This document shows, in pieces, positions 13,996-14,188 of a stretch of 14,188 nucleotides of DNA (positions are counted from its first letter, which is position 1; every line of letters starts with the position of its first letter). The stretch comes from Anaerolineae bacterium. GTDB taxonomy: Bacteria > Chloroflexota > Anaerolineae > 4572-78 > J111. Both the position numbers and the translations under genes were made by a program. Where the stretch lies: positions 1 to 14,188 of the forward strand of contig JAHDWA010000137.1 in assembly GCA_023382535.1 (NCBI GenBank), written 5' to 3'. The notes beneath the pieces are model-generated. The model was not told the DNA's origin. It saw nothing but the letters and a program-made list of their open reading frames with translations, and did no database searches.

Positions 13996-14083
13996 CATCC
14001 TTCGATACGCCCCTCGCTTTGCCCTTCGACAAGCTGAGCCAAAGGCCCCTATGGGCAGGACAGGCTTAGGGCTACTCAGGATG
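13996..14083. repeat. Mosaic palindromic repeat element between convergent genes
   Basis: The 88-bp block starts CATCCTTCGA and ends CTCAGGATG, giving inverted ends CATCC/GGATG with partial extension (GCCC / GGGC). Inside are CCCTTCG (14022-14028) and GCTGAGCC (14033-14040), then the small hairpin GCCC-CTAT-GGGC (about 14045-14056). It fills the gap between the kinase stop and the stop of the M23 gene, so it might also serve as a bidirectional transcription barrier. It looks like an intergenic REP/MITE-like repeat, and CCCTTCG + GCTGAGCC also occur in the miaA palindrome. Confidence 0.7.
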
Positions 14084-14110
14084 CGATTACAGCAACTCGA
14101 ATGGGGGTTA

Positions 14111-14188
14111 TTACTGCGGTTGACCCGAAGGCAGATAATCCAGAGGGTTAACCGGCTGGCCGTTGAGCTGAACTTCAAAATGAACGTG
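14111..14188 (-). CDS. C-terminal end of an M23 peptidoglycan endopeptidase (partial)
   Basis: Reading from the window edge on the minus strand gives 25 codons beginning HVHFEVQLNGQPVNPLDYLP and ending in a TAA at 14111-14113. The H-x-HFEV motif holds the last zinc-ligand histidine of M23 (LytM/NlpD-type) metallopeptidases, and the NGQPVNPLDYLP tail is the usual end of these domains. The protein would cleave peptide cross-links in peptidoglycan and act outside the membrane. Only the tail is present; its full domain structure and start are beyond the window. It converges with the Ser/Thr kinase gene. Confidence 0.85.
   Translation of the reverse strand, partial: HVHFEVQLNGQPVNPLDYLPSGQPQ

Noticed and set aside
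13843..14178. 111-codon minus-strand open frame crossing the kinase 3' end
   Set aside because: It overlaps the kinase transmembrane segment in antisense and conflicts with the M23 tail in another minus frame, which has the diagnostic HVHFEV motif.

Overview
The window looks like ordinary chromosomal DNA from a free-living bacterium, probably an uncultured member of the Chloroflexota (Anaerolineae/Caldilineae type). That placement is an inference. It rests on the overall protein style, on a PknB-type Ser/Thr kinase beside a receiver/GAF/histidine-kinase hybrid, on an NMT1-type lipoprotein importer, and on many short palindromic repeats of kinds I recall from such genomes; no marker gene in the window proves it. 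No phage, transposase, CRISPR array, toxin-antitoxin or defence locus, tRNA or rRNA could be seen.

Layout. 1-2028 (+): a lipoprotein substrate-binding protein and the ATPase of an NMT1/SsuA/ThiY-type ABC importer; the permease is not in the window and may lie upstream. 2212-3816 (+): a soluble receiver-GAF-histidine kinase hybrid with its own promoter. 8245 down to 3896 (-): a tight three-gene operon, lepA (EF4), an M32 metallocarboxypeptidase and miaA (tRNA dimethylallyltransferase), joined by a 1-nt TAATG overlap and a 7-nt gap. 8508-9209 (+): a PHP-fold phosphoesterase. 10498-9206 (-): a membrane-anchored SGNH/AlgX-like protein whose stop codon interlocks with that of the PHP gene. 12577-10679 (-): an ABC-F ATPase of Uup type. 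12799-13962 (+): a Ser/Thr protein kinase with a C-terminal membrane anchor. 14188-14111 (-): the last 25 codons of an M23 peptidoglycan endopeptidase that continues past the window.

The translation-related genes (lepA, miaA, uup) and the signalling proteins (hybrid kinase, Ser/Thr kinase) are housekeeping functions, and nothing ties the neighbouring transcription units into one dedicated system.

The most unusual aspect is not a gene set but small repeat elements. Several palindromic or tandem micro-repeats of different sequence occur, three of them inside coding sequence: four AACGTT units spaced 7 bp apart in the middle of lepA, a 25-bp palindrome bounded by perfect 10-bp direct repeats in the miaA N-terminus, and a hexanucleotide inverted array in the SGNH gene. 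Others lie in the ABC operon gap, the lepA leader, the lepA/PHP intergenic region and between the Ser/Thr kinase and the M23 gene; the last shares both half-sites with the miaA element. This suggests ongoing spread of small palindromic elements that essential genes tolerate as extra surface residues. I found no evidence for a wholly new enzymatic system here.
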